This document shows, one piece after another, positions 18,522 to 27,846 of a stretch of 64,000 nt of DNA. The position numbers and the translations under genes were made by a program. The stretch lies in the NCBI RefSeq assembly GCF_010983895.1, contig NZ_CP048836.1:1674001-1738000 (forward strand), written 5' to 3'. Under the pieces are notes generated by a model. That model did no database searches and was not told where the DNA came from. It saw only the letters and a program-made list of their open reading frames with translations. The first letter of the stretch is position 1. Each line of letters starts with the position of its first letter. The DNA comes from Nitrogeniibacter mangrovi. Its GTDB lineage: Bacteria; Pseudomonadota; Gammaproteobacteria; Burkholderiales; Rhodocyclaceae.

Positions 18522-20108
18522 TCAGAGCCCGGCCACGATACCGTCGCTGCGCGGGTCCACCGCGCCCTCGATACGCCCGTCGGGGTGGCGCACCAGGGCG
18601 CCGGCGTGGCCCATGGTGTCGCTGAAGGCCGCCTCGAGCAGCTCCACGTCGTGCCCGGCCGCGCGCAGGGCGCTCACCAGGGCCGGATCGAAACGGTTCT
18701 CCAGCTTGAGGGTGGTGGTCACGTCGCCCCAGGTGCGCCCCAGCAGCCAGCGCGGCGCGCTCACCGCCTGCTGCAGGCTGTGGCCGAAGCGGGCGTAGCG
18801 GGTGAACACCGCCGCCTGGGTCTGCGGCTGGCCCTCGCCGCCCATGGTGCCGTAGGGCATCACGCGGCCGTCGTCGAACAGGGCCATGGACGGATTGAGG
18901 GTGTGGAAGGGCAGGCGGCCCGGCTCCAGGGCGTTGAGCGCCTGCGGGTCGAGCGAGAAGCTGGTGCCCCGGTTCTGCCAGGTCACGCCGGTGTCCTCGA
19001 GCACCACCCCCGAGCCGAATTCCCAGTACACGCTCTGGATGAAGCTCACGGCGCGGCCTTCACGGTCCACCGCGCCCATCCAGATGGTGTCGCCGGGGGC
19101 CGCCGGATCGGGCCAGGGCAGGGCGGTGCGCCGGTCGATGGTAGCCGCGCGTTCGGCCAGCGCCGCCGCGGTGAGAAAGCCCCTGGGGTCGGCCGGCAGC
19201 CGGCCGGGATCGGTGACCACCCGGTCGCGCACGCGGAAGGCGCGCTTGGTGGACTCCACCAGGCCATGCACATAGTCGAAGCCCTCGGCCTCGGTGATGC
19301 CCAGCTGCTCGAAGATGCCGAGGATCATCAGGTGCGCCAGCCCCTGGGTGGGCGGCGGCAGGTTGTACACGGTGCAGTCGCTCAGGCGCACCGAGAGGGG
19401 ATCGACCCGTTTCGCCGCGTAGCCGGCCAGATCGCCACGGCGCACCGGGCTGCCCAGCCGCGCCAGCTCGGCCCCCAGGGCCGCGCCCACCTGGCCGCGA
19501 TAGAAATCGTCCAGGCCGCGCTCGGCCAGGGTTTGCAGGGTATGGGCCAGAGCCGGCTGGCGCAGCACATGGCCCACCGGCGGCGGTGCGCCATCGACCA
19601 GGAAAACGTCGGCGAAGCCGGGCGCGCCCCTGAGGCCGTCGAGCTTGCTGCGGGTCAGGGCGTGTTGGCTGGCGGTGACGGCGATGCCGTCGCGGGCATG
19701 GCGGATCGCGTCGGCGAGCAGCCGCTCCAGCGGAAGGGCGGCACCCCAGCCGGCCGCCGCCTGCAGGGCCGTGTCCCAGCCGCCGATGGTGCCGGCGACG
19801 GTCAGCGCCGCGCCCGGGCCGCGCGCGGGAATCGCGTCGAGGCCGGCATAGAAGTCGCGGTTCGCCATCGCCGCCGCCGGCCCGCAGGCGGCGATGGCCA
19901 CCGGTGCCTGCCCCGGTTCGTGGATGAGCCAGAAGCCGTCGCCGCCGATGGCGTTCATGTGCGGATACACCACCGCGATGGTGCTCGCCGCGGCGACCAT
20001 GGCCTCGACCGCGTTGCCGCCGTCGCGCAACACGTCGCGTCCGGCCTGTGCCGCCAGATGATGGGGCGCCACCTGCATGCCCCCCAGGGCAGAGAGGGTG
20101 TGAAGCAT
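18522..20108 (-). CDS. gamma-glutamyltransferase family protein (Ntn hydrolase)
   Basis: A 528-residue member of the gamma-glutamyltransferase family, whose members self-cleave at a Thr. Family signatures are NAVEAMVAAASTIAVVYPHMNAIGGDGF, PTQGLAHL, GDTIWMGAVDREGRAVSFIQS with the presumed catalytic Thr in GDT, FGSGVVLEDTGV, WQNRG and MGGEGQPQTQ. No obvious signal peptide is present (starts MLHTLSALGGMQVAPHHLA), so it is probably cytoplasmic, as in the YwrD-like branch, rather than the classical periplasmic enzyme. It is the last gene of a leftward unit with a TRAP transporter and a TauE/SafE exporter, suggesting use of an imported gamma-glutamyl or amide-like compound. Confidence 0.88.
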   Translation of the reverse strand: MLHTLSALGGMQVAPHHLAAQAGRDVLRDGGNAVEAMVAAASTIAVVYPHMNAIGGDGFWLIHEPGQAPVAIAACGPAAAMANRDFYAGLDAIPARGPGAALTVAGTIGGWDTALQAAAGWGAALPLERLLADAIRHARDGIAVTASQHALTRSKLDGLRGAPGFADVFLVDGAPPPVGHVLRQPALAHTLQTLAERGLDDFYRGQVGAALGAELARLGSPVRRGDLAGYAAKRVDPLSVRLSDCTVYNLPPPTQGLAHLMILGIFEQLGITEAEGFDYVHGLVESTKRAFRVRDRVVTDPGRLPADPRGFLTAAALAERAATIDRRTALPWPDPAAPGDTIWMGAVDREGRAVSFIQSVYWEFGSGVVLEDTGVTWQNRGTSFSLDPQALNALEPGRLPFHTLNPSMALFDDGRVMPYGTMGGEGQPQTQAAVFTRYARFGHSLQQAVSAPRWLLGRTWGDVTTTLKLENRFDPALVSALRAAGHDVELLEAAFSDTMGHAGALVRHPDGRIEGAVDPRSDGIVAGL

Positions 20109-20135
20109 GAAAAGACTCCTCGAATCGAATCCGGC

Positions 20136-20972
20136 TCAGGCCAGCAGGCCGTAGAACATGCGCAGCGACGTGAGCGCCAGGAACACCGCGAACACCTGGC
20201 GTAGGCGCCGGGCGTCGATGGCATGGGCGAGCGCCGCCCCCCAGGTGCTGGTGAGCATGGTCATCGGCACGATCAGCGCCCAGCCCAGAAGATTGACATA
20301 GCCGATGCTCGCCGGGGGGCGCAAGGGCACGCCGATGCCGTTGATCAGGAAGCCGATGGTGCCGGGAATGCTGATCACCACGCCGAGGGCGGCGCCGGTG
20401 CCCACTGCGGTGTGCATGGGGGTCCTGAAGGCGCTCAGGGTCGGCACCGAGAGGGTGCCGCCGCCGATCCCCATGAGGCAGGAGATGCCACCGATGACCA
20501 GACCCATCAGCGAGGTGCCGGCGGTGCCGGGCAGGCCGTCGCGCACCGCGAAGCCGTCTTTCTTGAAGGCCATGTTGAGCGCCACCAGCAGGGCCACGGT
20601 GGCGAACACGCCGGTGAGCACCTTGCCGCTCAGGTAGCCGGACAGGATGGTGCCGACGATGACGCCGACGATCACGCCGGGCATCAGCTTCATGAGCAGC
20701 GACTTGTCCAGGCTGCCGCGCTTGCGGTGCGCCCGCGCCGACATGATCGAGGTGGGGATGATGGTGGCCAGCGAGGTGCCCACCGCCACATGCATGCGCA
20801 CCGCCTCGTCGATGCCCAGCAGGGTGAACAGGTGATAGAGCACCGGCACGATGACGATGCCGCCGCCCACGCCGAGCAGGCCGGCGAGCACGCCGGCGAT
20901 GATGCCGGTGACCAGCAGGGCCGCAGCCAGCCCCAGCAGCCAGGAGGCGCTGTATCCGTCGAGAAATTCCAT
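20136..20972 (-). CDS. TauE/SafE (TSUP) family membrane transporter
   Basis: A 278-residue inner-membrane protein with about eight helices and the two-fold GxGGG repeats of the family: AGLLGVGGGIVIVPVLYHLF and SCLMGIGGGTLSVPTLSAF. Members export sulphite, sulphonates or related small anions. GGAGA lies before the ATG. It sits between the TRAP genes and the gamma-glutamyltransferase-like gene, 27 bases from the latter, so a sulphur-containing substrate for the whole operon is plausible but not shown. Confidence 0.9.
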   Translation of the reverse strand: MEFLDGYSASWLLGLAAALLVTGIIAGVLAGLLGVGGGIVIVPVLYHLFTLLGIDEAVRMHVAVGTSLATIIPTSIMSARAHRKRGSLDKSLLMKLMPGVIVGVIVGTILSGYLSGKVLTGVFATVALLVALNMAFKKDGFAVRDGLPGTAGTSLMGLVIGGISCLMGIGGGTLSVPTLSAFRTPMHTAVGTGAALGVVISIPGTIGFLINGIGVPLRPPASIGYVNLLGWALIVPMTMLTSTWGAALAHAIDARRLRQVFAVFLALTSLRMFYGLLA

Positions 20973-21020
20973 GGTTGTCTCCGTTGGGGCCCGCCGGGGT
21001 CTCCCGGCCGGGCGATGAGC

Positions 21021-22346
21021 TTACCAGCCGATGGCCTTGGGCAGCCAGGTGGCGATGCCGGGGAAGAGGAACACCAGCGCCACCGCGGCCATCTGCAGGA
21101 GCACGAAGGGCAGGGCGCCGGCGTAGATGTCCTTCGTGGTGATGCCCGGTGGCGCCACCCCCTTGAGGAAGAACAGCGCCCAGCCGAAGGGCGGGGTGAG
21201 GAAGGACATCTGCAGGTTCATCGCCACCAGGGTCGCGAGCCACACCATGTCGGTGCCGTAGGCGTGGAACACCGGCAGGAACATGGGCAGGGCGATGTAG
21301 GAGATCTCGATCCACTCCAGGAAGAAGCCGAGCACGAACAGCACCGCCATGAGGAACAGCAGCGCACCGAGCTCGCCGCCGGGCAGCAGGCCGAACAGGT
21401 CGTGCACCATCTGCTCGCCCCCGAGGCCCCGGAAGGCCAGCGAGAAGGGCTGAGCGCACAGCAGGATGAAGAACACCATGGCGGTGATGGTGAGCGTGCC
21501 GTGCAGGGTGTCGCGCAGCAGCGGCCAGCTGAAGCGGCGCGCCACCAGGGCGATGATCATGCTGCCCAGCGCGCCCATGGAGGCCGCCTCGGTGGGCGCG
21601 GCGATGCCCCCGATGATGGAGCCGAGCACCGCGATCACCAGCAGCAGCGGCGGCAGAACCGAGCGCAGCAGGTCGCGCCCGAGGGTGCCCTTTGGATGCC
21701 GGGCGCGCTCTTCGGCGGGAATCGCCGGCACCCACTCGGGGCGCAGTTTGCCGAGCACCAGCAGGTAGAGCACGTAGATCAGGGCCAGCGCCAGACCCGG
21801 GATGAAGGCGGCGGCGAACAGCGTGCCCACCGATTCGCCCACGATCTCGGAGAGCAGGATCAGCACCAGCGAGGGCGGGATGATCTGCCCCAGCGTGCCC
21901 GAGGCGCAGATGGTGCCGCAGGCGATGCTCGGCTTGTAGCCGCGGCGCATGAGCGTGGGCAGGGTGAGCATGGCCACGGTGACCACGGTGGCGCCGACGA
22001 TGCCGGTGGAGGCGCCCATGAGCACGCCGACCAGGATGATGGCGATGCCCATGCCGCCGTTGAGCCCGCCCATGGCGCGGCCGATGGTCTCGAGCATGTC
22101 CTCGGCCACCCGGGATTTCTCCAGCATCACCCCCATGAACACGAACAGCGGAATGGCCAGCATGGTGTAGTTGGTGACCACCCCGAACAGGCGCGCCGGC
22201 AGCAGCGAGAACAGCAGGTCGCCGAAGCCGATGTAGCCGGCCACGAAGCCCGACACCGCCAGCGCGATGGCCACCGGGATGCCGAGCATCATCAGCACCA
22301 GGAAGCCGCCGATGAGGCCCAGCGCGATCCACTCGTTGGGGCTCAT
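21021..22346 (-). CDS. TRAP transporter large permease (DctM family)
   Basis: A 441-residue, roughly 12-helix subunit of a tripartite ATP-independent periplasmic transporter that uses an ion gradient. DctM features include VALAVSGFVAGYIGF, IPLFVFMGVMLEKS, ASTGIVGATVVTVAMLTLPTLMRRGY and GTLGQIIPPSLVLI. The C-terminus WATLxxMNLQMSFLTPPFGWALFFLKG (as ATLVAMNLQMSFLTPPFGWA) is of the type linked to TakP/mannitol-chloroaromatic-class systems. It overlaps the small permease by four bases (ATGA). Confidence 0.95.
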   Translation of the reverse strand: MSPNEWIALGLIGGFLVLMMLGIPVAIALAVSGFVAGYIGFGDLLFSLLPARLFGVVTNYTMLAIPLFVFMGVMLEKSRVAEDMLETIGRAMGGLNGGMGIAIILVGVLMGASTGIVGATVVTVAMLTLPTLMRRGYKPSIACGTICASGTLGQIIPPSLVLILLSEIVGESVGTLFAAAFIPGLALALIYVLYLLVLGKLRPEWVPAIPAEERARHPKGTLGRDLLRSVLPPLLLVIAVLGSIIGGIAAPTEAASMGALGSMIIALVARRFSWPLLRDTLHGTLTITAMVFFILLCAQPFSLAFRGLGGEQMVHDLFGLLPGGELGALLFLMAVLFVLGFFLEWIEISYIALPMFLPVFHAYGTDMVWLATLVAMNLQMSFLTPPFGWALFFLKGVAPPGITTKDIYAGALPFVLLQMAAVALVFLFPGIATWLPKAIGW

Positions 22347-22876
22347 GTGCGTACCTCCATGGAGTCGTGCGGCACATGGGGCGCGCCGCTGATCAGGGTG
22401 GCCAGCGCGCGCAGGGTGTCGATCAGCCCCTGAATGGCGAGCAGCGAGAAGCCCAGCGGGATGAAGGCCTTGACCAGGTAGCGATGCGGCAGGCCGCCCG
22501 GATCGGGCGAACCTTCACCGATGTCGTAGGCCTGCATCACGTAGGGCACCGCAAGCCAGGCGATGATCCCCCCGATCGCCAGGGTGAGCAGCCCGCTGAC
22601 CAGGTCGATGGCGGCCTGGCTGCGCACGCCGAGGCGGTCGTAGAGGAAGTCCACGCGCACGTCGGCGCGGTGATACACCGCGTACGACATGCCCAGCAGG
22701 GCGATGGGCGAGACCAGGTGCCATTCGAGCTCCTGCATCGACACCGGGCTGAACGCGAAGGCATAGCGCAACAGCACGTTGCCCGCCACGATCAGCACCA
22801 GCGCCAGCACGGCGGCCCGGGCGACCCAGCCCAGGCCCTCGATGAGGGCCTCCAGGGGGCGCAGCAGCTTGTCCAT
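22343..22876 (-). CDS. TRAP transporter small permease (DctQ family)
   Basis: A 177-residue four-helix subunit that pairs with the large permease. It has the usual features LRYAFAFSPVSMQELEWHL and SYAVYHRADVRVDFLYDRL, followed by two more helices. The start at 22876 follows the binding-protein gene by 17 bases and the stop overlaps the large permease start by four bases, so the three subunits are one translation-coupled operon. Confidence 0.93.
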   Translation of the reverse strand: MDKLLRPLEALIEGLGWVARAAVLALVLIVAGNVLLRYAFAFSPVSMQELEWHLVSPIALLGMSYAVYHRADVRVDFLYDRLGVRSQAAIDLVSGLLTLAIGGIIAWLAVPYVMQAYDIGEGSPDPGGLPHRYLVKAFIPLGFSLLAIQGLIDTLRALATLISGAPHVPHDSMEVRT

Positions 22877-22893
22877 TCAGGGTCTCCGGACGA

Positions 22894-23973
22894 TTACAGG
22901 GACAGGAAGGCCTTTTCGCTCACCGCCGCCCACGCGCCATGCTTCTGGCGGAAGGCGAAGAAGGCGTCATGCACCTTCCGGGTGGTCGGGTCGGCCGCGG
23001 CCAGGCTGGACAGGGTGTCGCCGGTCACTTCCTTGAGCTTGACGATCACCGGGTCGGGGAGCGGCCCGGCCTTGACGCCGAAATGGGTGACCAGGTCCTC
23101 CAGGGCGTCGGCGTTCACCGATTCGCACCAGGCATGGCTCTCCACGTTGCAGGCGGCCGCGGCGGCCTTGACGATGGCCTGCAGGTCCGGGGGCAGGCTC
23201 TCCCAGGCCTTCTTGTTGATCATCAGCTCGGTCACGTTGGTCGGTTCGTGCCAGCCGGTGGTGTAGTAGTAGCTGGCCGCCTTGTGCAGACCCATGCGGC
23301 GATCCTGGAAGGGGCCGACGAACTCGGCCGCGTCGATCACGCCGCGCTCCAGCGCCGGAAAGATCTCGCCGCCCGGCAGCAGCCGCACCGCCACGCCCAG
23401 CTGCGCATACACCTTGCCGGCCAGACCCGGGATGCGCATCTTGAGGCCGTCGAAGTCCTCGATCCGGGTGATCGGCTTGCGGAACCAGCCGGTCATCTGG
23501 GTGCCGGTGTTGCCCATGGGCATGGCCACCAGGCCGTGCTCGGCGTAGATCTCGTTCCACAGCTCGATGCCGCCGCCGTGGTACATCCAGGCGTTCATGC
23601 CCTGGGTGTTCATGCCGAAGGGCACCGTGGTGAAGTACTGCGCGGCGGGGATCTTGCCGGCCCAGAAATAGGCGTTGGCGGCGTTCATCTCCACCAGGCC
23701 CTTGGAGACCGCGTCGAAGCCCTCCAGCGCGGGGATCAGTTCGCCCGCGGCGAAGTGCTGGATCTTCAGGCGCCCGCCCGACATGGTCTCCACCTTCTTG
23801 CAGAAATCCGTCGGGCTGCCCGGCCCCTGCACGTAGAAGGGCGCGCCGGGCCCGTAAGCGTTGGTCATCTTCCAGGAAAAGGTCCTGGGTTCGGCGCGGA
23901 CGATGGCGGGAGCGCCCAGAATGGCGCCGGAGACGGCGGCACCGGAGAGGAATTTGCGGCGATTGAGGCTCAT
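22894..23973 (-). CDS. TRAP transporter solute-binding protein, Tat-type signal
   Basis: A 359-residue periplasmic binding protein of the DctP superfamily (TakP-like branch): FSWKMTNAYGPGAPFY, AAGELIPALEGFDAVSKGLVEM, FGMNTQGMNAWMYHGGG, LKMRIPGLAGKVYAQLG and ERGVIDAAEFVGPFQDRRMGLHKAA. The N-terminus NRRKFLSGAAVSGAILGAP has a twin-arginine motif, so export is probably by Tat. The ATG at 23973 is preferred because AAGGAG precedes it by eight bases; upstream in-frame codons lie in the promoter gap. Branch relatives bind 2-oxoacids, alpha-keto acids or aromatic carboxylates; the ligand here is unknown. Confidence 0.93.
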   Translation of the reverse strand: MSLNRRKFLSGAAVSGAILGAPAIVRAEPRTFSWKMTNAYGPGAPFYVQGPGSPTDFCKKVETMSGGRLKIQHFAAGELIPALEGFDAVSKGLVEMNAANAYFWAGKIPAAQYFTTVPFGMNTQGMNAWMYHGGGIELWNEIYAEHGLVAMPMGNTGTQMTGWFRKPITRIEDFDGLKMRIPGLAGKVYAQLGVAVRLLPGGEIFPALERGVIDAAEFVGPFQDRRMGLHKAASYYYTTGWHEPTNVTELMINKKAWESLPPDLQAIVKAAAAACNVESHAWCESVNADALEDLVTHFGVKAGPLPDPVIVKLKEVTGDTLSSLAAADPTTRKVHDAFFAFRQKHGAWAAVSEKAFLSL

Positions 23974-24335
23974 GCGGACAACTCCTTGCGAGGGTTTGCG
24001 GTCACGGCGCCGGAGGTCGATGCCGTTTGTAAAGTGCTTCGTTTCCCCTATCGCAACCCGCGTGCCAGCATGAAGTTGTTTTCTAAGGCGTTGAAAAATA
24101 GGAAGAACTGGCTGTTTTTGCACTCCATTCCATTTTGTTGTGGCGCACTATTCCGGACGTCCTTGGCGTGTGCCGAATGAACAATTGCAGATCGGTGCGG
24201 CCCGGATCGAACATTTGTCATCCCGCGGTGACCGATTCGGACGCGCTTTGTCAGGGATCGGGCCGTTTCGCGGCCAAATGGCAAGCGTGCACCCGGGGCG
24301 GGCGCATGCACCGGATTGGTGCCGACGGGCTGGCC
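23974..24335. promoter_or_regulatory. gene-free gap upstream of the TRAP operon
   Basis: About 360 bases without a convincing gene, relatively AT-rich in the middle (24064-24130). It should hold the TRAP operon promoter. On the minus strand a TTGCGA (24051-24056) and TTTACA (24028-24033) pair with a 17-base spacer is a possible but weak promoter. No terminator for the Lrp gene was seen. Confidence 0.35.
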
Positions 24336-24782
24336 CTACAGACGGGCGCCACCGCGACGGTTCTTCACCCGTGCGAGCAGCGTCTTGCAGTCCACCGACA
24401 GGATTTCGGGCCGGTTGAAGATGCGCTCGCGCACGAAGGCGTCGAAGCTCTCCACGCTGTCGGTGAGGGTGTGGATGTGCAGGCTCTGCAGGTCGCTCAT
24501 GATGTACAGGCTCACCACCTCGGGGCAGTCGGCCAGCTCCTCGGCCACCGGCTCGATGGCCACCGGCGAGACGCGCAGGTCGATGAAGGTGGACACCACC
24601 TTGCCGAGCTTTTCCGGATTGACCACCGCCGAGAACTGCTCGATCACGCCGGCTTCGACCAGCGCCTGCACCCGGGCGCGCGCATGGGCGCGGGAGATGT
24701 CGAGCTGGCGCGCGATGTCGGCGAAGGAGGCGCGGGCGTCCTTGATGAGGATGTTGAGCAGGGCGCTGTCGAGCTTGTTCAT
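24336..24782 (-). CDS. Lrp/AsnC family transcriptional regulator
   Basis: A 148-residue regulator with the AsnC helix-turn-helix (LDSALLNILIKDARASFADIARQLDISRAHARARVQAL) and the C-terminal RAM ligand-binding domain. MNKLDSALL is the normal family start, so the ATG at 24782 is chosen; another in-frame ATG about 27 bases upstream is possible. The sequence ARAHARARVQ at the recognition helix is unusually Arg-rich. It lies upstream of the TRAP/GGT operon on the same strand and may control it in response to an amino acid; this is inference. Confidence 0.9.
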   Translation of the reverse strand: MNKLDSALLNILIKDARASFADIARQLDISRAHARARVQALVEAGVIEQFSAVVNPEKLGKVVSTFIDLRVSPVAIEPVAEELADCPEVVSLYIMSDLQSLHIHTLTDSVESFDAFVRERIFNRPEILSVDCKTLLARVKNRRGGARL

Positions 24783-24924
24783 GGCGGTTCCGGGTGAGGG
24801 TGATGCCATGAACCAGCACGGATCATGCCGATTCGCGCGCATCGCTTGTGCTACATCAATGCGTGGGCGGCGCGTGCGGACGACCATGATCGGACGACCC
24901 CACCGGGGTTCCAGCCGGAGCGAC

Positions 24925-25143
24925 ATGGCCAAGAAGTTTCCCTTCCACCCCAAACATCCCGAGCGTGTGTGCTGGGGCTGCGACAAGTATTGCGCGGCCT
25001 CGGACCTGCAATGCGGCAACGGATCGGGCCGCACCCTGCATCCGGCCGAAATGCTCGGCGACGACTGGTATCTGCATGGCGACTGGGGCCTGGAAGACGC
25101 GCCGGCGGCGGACCCTTCGGCGGAGCCGCCCACGCACGACTAA
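24925..25143 (+). CDS. DUF3079 small protein
   Basis: A 72-residue protein starting MAKKFPFHPKHPERVCWGC. Conserved elements of DUF3079 are visible: CWGCDKYCAASDLQCGNGSGRTLHPAEMLGDDW. Four closely spaced cysteines (CWGC, YC, QC) suggest metal binding. GGAG lies four bases before the ATG; a longer form from an upstream ATG is possible. It precedes aidB by 42 bases. Function is not known for the family. Confidence 0.8.
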   Translation: MAKKFPFHPKHPERVCWGCDKYCAASDLQCGNGSGRTLHPAEMLGDDWYLHGDWGLEDAPAADPSAEPPTHD

Positions 25144-25185
25144 GCTGGGAGCGTATCCGTTGCGCGCTGTGCGCGAGGAGGCGTC

Positions 25186-26844
25186 ATGTCCGAGCCCGGT
25201 GGGGCCCAGGCCCGTTTCATCACCCATGAAGTGACCAACCAGCCCCGGCCGCTGCCGGCCTACAACGCGTGGACCACCGACGTGGCCCTGCGCGAGGCGC
25301 TCGAACGCGAAGGCGGCGGCTGGGCGCGCGAGGCGCTGGCGGCCTACGGCGCGCTGGCCGGCGGCGAACTCATGGAGGCGGGGCGGCTGGCCAACGAACA
25401 CCGGCCCGTGTTCCGTCCCTTCGACGCCTACGGCCGGCGCATCGACGCGGTCGAGTTCCATCCGGCCTACCACCGGCTCATGCACGCCGCGATGACGCAC
25501 GGGGTGCACAGCTTCGCCTGGCGCCACGCCGACACCCCCGGCGCCCATGTGGCGCGTGCCGCGCTCATGTACCTGGACGGCCAGCCCGACGCCGGCACCT
25601 CATGCCCGCTCACCATGACCTACGCCGCCGTGCCGGCGCTGCGTCACGCCCCGGCTCTGGCCGCCGAGTGGCTGCCCCGGCTCAGCGCGCTCGACTACGA
25701 TCCGCGCAGCGTGAGTGCCGACAAGAAACGCGCCTGCACCGTCGGCATGGGCATGACGGAAAAGCAGGGCGGCTCCGACGTGCGCAGCAACACCACCCGC
25801 GCCACCGCGCTGGAGGACGGCGGCTACGCCCTGGTGGGGCACAAGTGGTTCTTCTCCGCCCCCATGAGCGACGCACACCTGGTGCTGGCCCAGGCCGACG
25901 GCGGCCTCAGCTGCTTCCTGCTGCCACGTGTGCTGCCCGATGGCCACCTCAACGCGGTGCGCATCCAGCGCCTCAAGAACAAGCTCGGCGACTGGAGCAA
26001 TGCCTCCGCGGAGGTCGAGTTCCAGGGCGCCTGGGCGATGCCGGTGGGCGAGGTCGGCCGTGGCGTGGCCACGATCCTCGAGATGGTGGCGCTCACCCGG
26101 CTCGACTGCATGACCGGTTCGGCCGCCACCATGCGCCAGGCCGTGGTCCAGGCCCTGCACCACACCGGCCAGCGCAGCGCCTTCGGCAAACGGCTGATCG
26201 ACCAGGCGCTGATGCGCAACGTCCTCGCCGACCTGGCGCTGGAGAGCGAAGCGGCCGTGGCCCTGGCCCTGCGCGTCGCCCGGGCGGTGGACGGTGCCGC
26301 GCGCGACCCGCACGAGGCCGCGCTGGCCCGCATCGCCACCGCCATCGGCAAGTACTGGATCTGCAAGCGCACCCCCGCGCTGGTGAACGAAGCGCAGGAA
26401 TGCCTCGGTGGCATCGGCTACGTGGAGGACACGCCGCTGCCGCGCCTGTACCGCCAGGCGCCCCTCAATTCGATCTGGGAGGGCAGCGGCAACGTCCAGT
26501 GCCTGGACGTGCTGCGCGCGCTCGAACGTGCACCGGGCTGTCGCGAGGCCCTGTTCGCCGAGCTGGAGCTGGCCCATGGCCTCGACGTCGACCTCGATCG
26601 CGAAGTGGCCGCCCTCGGCCAGGCCCTCGACGACCCGGCCGGGCGCGAGGCGCGCAGCCGCTGGCTGGTGGAGCGCATGGCCCTGGCGCTGCAGGCGGCC
26701 ATCCTGCTGCGCGCCGGCAACGGCCCCGTCGCCGACACCTTCTGCCGCAGCCGTCTGCGCCGCGAGCACGGCCTGGCGTTCGGGACGCTGCCGGCGGATG
26801 CGGCGATGGGGCCGTTGATCCAGCGGGCGGCGGTCGAGGCGTGA
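25186..26844 (+). CDS. aidB: AidB-like acyl-CoA dehydrogenase family protein
   Basis: A 552-residue flavoprotein of the acyl-CoA dehydrogenase family, AidB branch. Diagnostic stretches are THEVTNQPRPLPAYN, FHPAYHRLMHAAM, GMGMTEKQGGSDVRSNTTRA, HKWFFSAPMSDAHLVLAQ and QECLGGIGYVEDT. E. coli AidB belongs to the adaptive response to alkylating agents and binds DNA and FAD; its enzymatic substrate is unsettled. GAGGAGG lies shortly before the ATG at 25186. No ada-type gene is next to it, so control by the alkylation response is not evident. It converges with a LysR gene with a 13-base gap. Confidence 0.92.
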   Translation: MSEPGGAQARFITHEVTNQPRPLPAYNAWTTDVALREALEREGGGWAREALAAYGALAGGELMEAGRLANEHRPVFRPFDAYGRRIDAVEFHPAYHRLMHAAMTHGVHSFAWRHADTPGAHVARAALMYLDGQPDAGTSCPLTMTYAAVPALRHAPALAAEWLPRLSALDYDPRSVSADKKRACTVGMGMTEKQGGSDVRSNTTRATALEDGGYALVGHKWFFSAPMSDAHLVLAQADGGLSCFLLPRVLPDGHLNAVRIQRLKNKLGDWSNASAEVEFQGAWAMPVGEVGRGVATILEMVALTRLDCMTGSAATMRQAVVQALHHTGQRSAFGKRLIDQALMRNVLADLALESEAAVALALRVARAVDGAARDPHEAALARIATAIGKYWICKRTPALVNEAQECLGGIGYVEDTPLPRLYRQAPLNSIWEGSGNVQCLDVLRALERAPGCREALFAELELAHGLDVDLDREVAALGQALDDPAGREARSRWLVERMALALQAAILLRAGNGPVADTFCRSRLRREHGLAFGTLPADAAMGPLIQRAAVEA

Positions 26845-26857
26845 GGTGTCGGCCCGC

Positions 26858-27748
26858 TCAGGCCGCCATATGCGTGGCCAGATAGTCGATCAGTTCGCGC
26901 ACGGCGGGCAGCAGTCCGCGTCGTGACGGGTAGAGGGCATGGACAATGCCGCTGCGCGGTGCCCACTCGGGCAGCAGGCGGATCAGGCGTCCAGCGGCCA
27001 GATCGTCGTCCACCACCATGTGCGGCAGCTGCACGATGCCGATGCCGGCCAGGGCCGCCTGGCGCAGGGCGGTCATGTCGTCGGTGACGTAGCGGGGAGT
27101 GTGGCGGATGCGGGTCTCGTCGCCGTCGGGGCCTTCCAGGCACCAGGCGTGCTCGCCGATCGGCCCCCAGTCGAGGCTCGGCAGGCGGGTGAGTGCTTCC
27201 GGAGTGGTGGGCATCGGCCGCTGATCGAACAGGTCCGGATGGGCGACGAGCCGCTGCGGGCTGTCGGCGAGGGTGCGCATCACCAGATCGCTGTCTTCCA
27301 GGGGCGGGAATCGTACCCGCAGCGCCAGATCGAAGCCCTCGGCGATGAGGTCCACCTGGCGGTTGGTGGCTTCCAGCTGCACGTGCACACGCGGGCATTG
27401 CGCCATGAAGCCGGCGATCAGCGGGCCGATCCGGTAGTGCAGCAGGGTGGTGGGGCAGCTCAGGCGCACCGTGCCCTGGGGTTCGGTGCGGTGGCGCTCG
27501 ACCACCTCGCGCGCCGCGTCGGCTTCCACCAGCATGGCGACGCAGTGCCGGTAGAAGGCCTGTCCGGTCTCGGTCACGAAGAAGCGCCGGGTGGAGCGAT
27601 GCAGCAGGCGCACGCCGAGGCGCTCCTCCAGCGCGGCGACGCGTCGGCTCAGCCGCGACTTGGGCATGCCGAGGGCCCGGCCGGCGGGCGCGAAACCGCC
27701 ATGTTCGACGACTTTGGCGAAGTAGTACAGATCGTTCAGATCGTCCAT
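26858..27748 (-). CDS. LysR family regulator divergent from pirin
   Basis: A 296-residue LysR regulator: DLNDLYYFAKVVEHGGFAPAGRAL, SRLSRRVAALEERLGVRLLHR, then the effector-binding domain (VRLSCPTTLLHYRIGPLI, ALRVRFPPLEDSDLVMRTLADS). It starts at 27748 and is transcribed away from the pirin and isochorismatase-family genes. This trio occurs in many proteobacteria, and the regulator most likely controls its divergent neighbours. Confidence 0.93.
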   Translation of the reverse strand: MDDLNDLYYFAKVVEHGGFAPAGRALGMPKSRLSRRVAALEERLGVRLLHRSTRRFFVTETGQAFYRHCVAMLVEADAAREVVERHRTEPQGTVRLSCPTTLLHYRIGPLIAGFMAQCPRVHVQLEATNRQVDLIAEGFDLALRVRFPPLEDSDLVMRTLADSPQRLVAHPDLFDQRPMPTTPEALTRLPSLDWGPIGEHAWCLEGPDGDETRIRHTPRYVTDDMTALRQAALAGIGIVQLPHMVVDDDLAAGRLIRLLPEWAPRSGIVHALYPSRRGLLPAVRELIDYLATHMAA

Positions 27749-27846
27749 GAGTGTTCCAAATTCAGAACAATGTGATTCATTTTAGCCATCTACCGGGTGA
27801 GGTGTTGCATAGCTATAGTCAATTCATCGCATGAAGGAGACGCATC
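27749..27846. promoter_or_regulatory. LysR/pirin divergent control region with inverted repeat
   Basis: Inverted repeat TGTTC (27752-27756) / GAACA (27765-27769) with an 8-base spacer lies just before the LysR start, a plausible operator. TATAGT at 27814-27819 is a candidate -10 for pirin, without a good -35. AAGGAG before the pirin ATG is the ribosome site. Confidence 0.45.
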
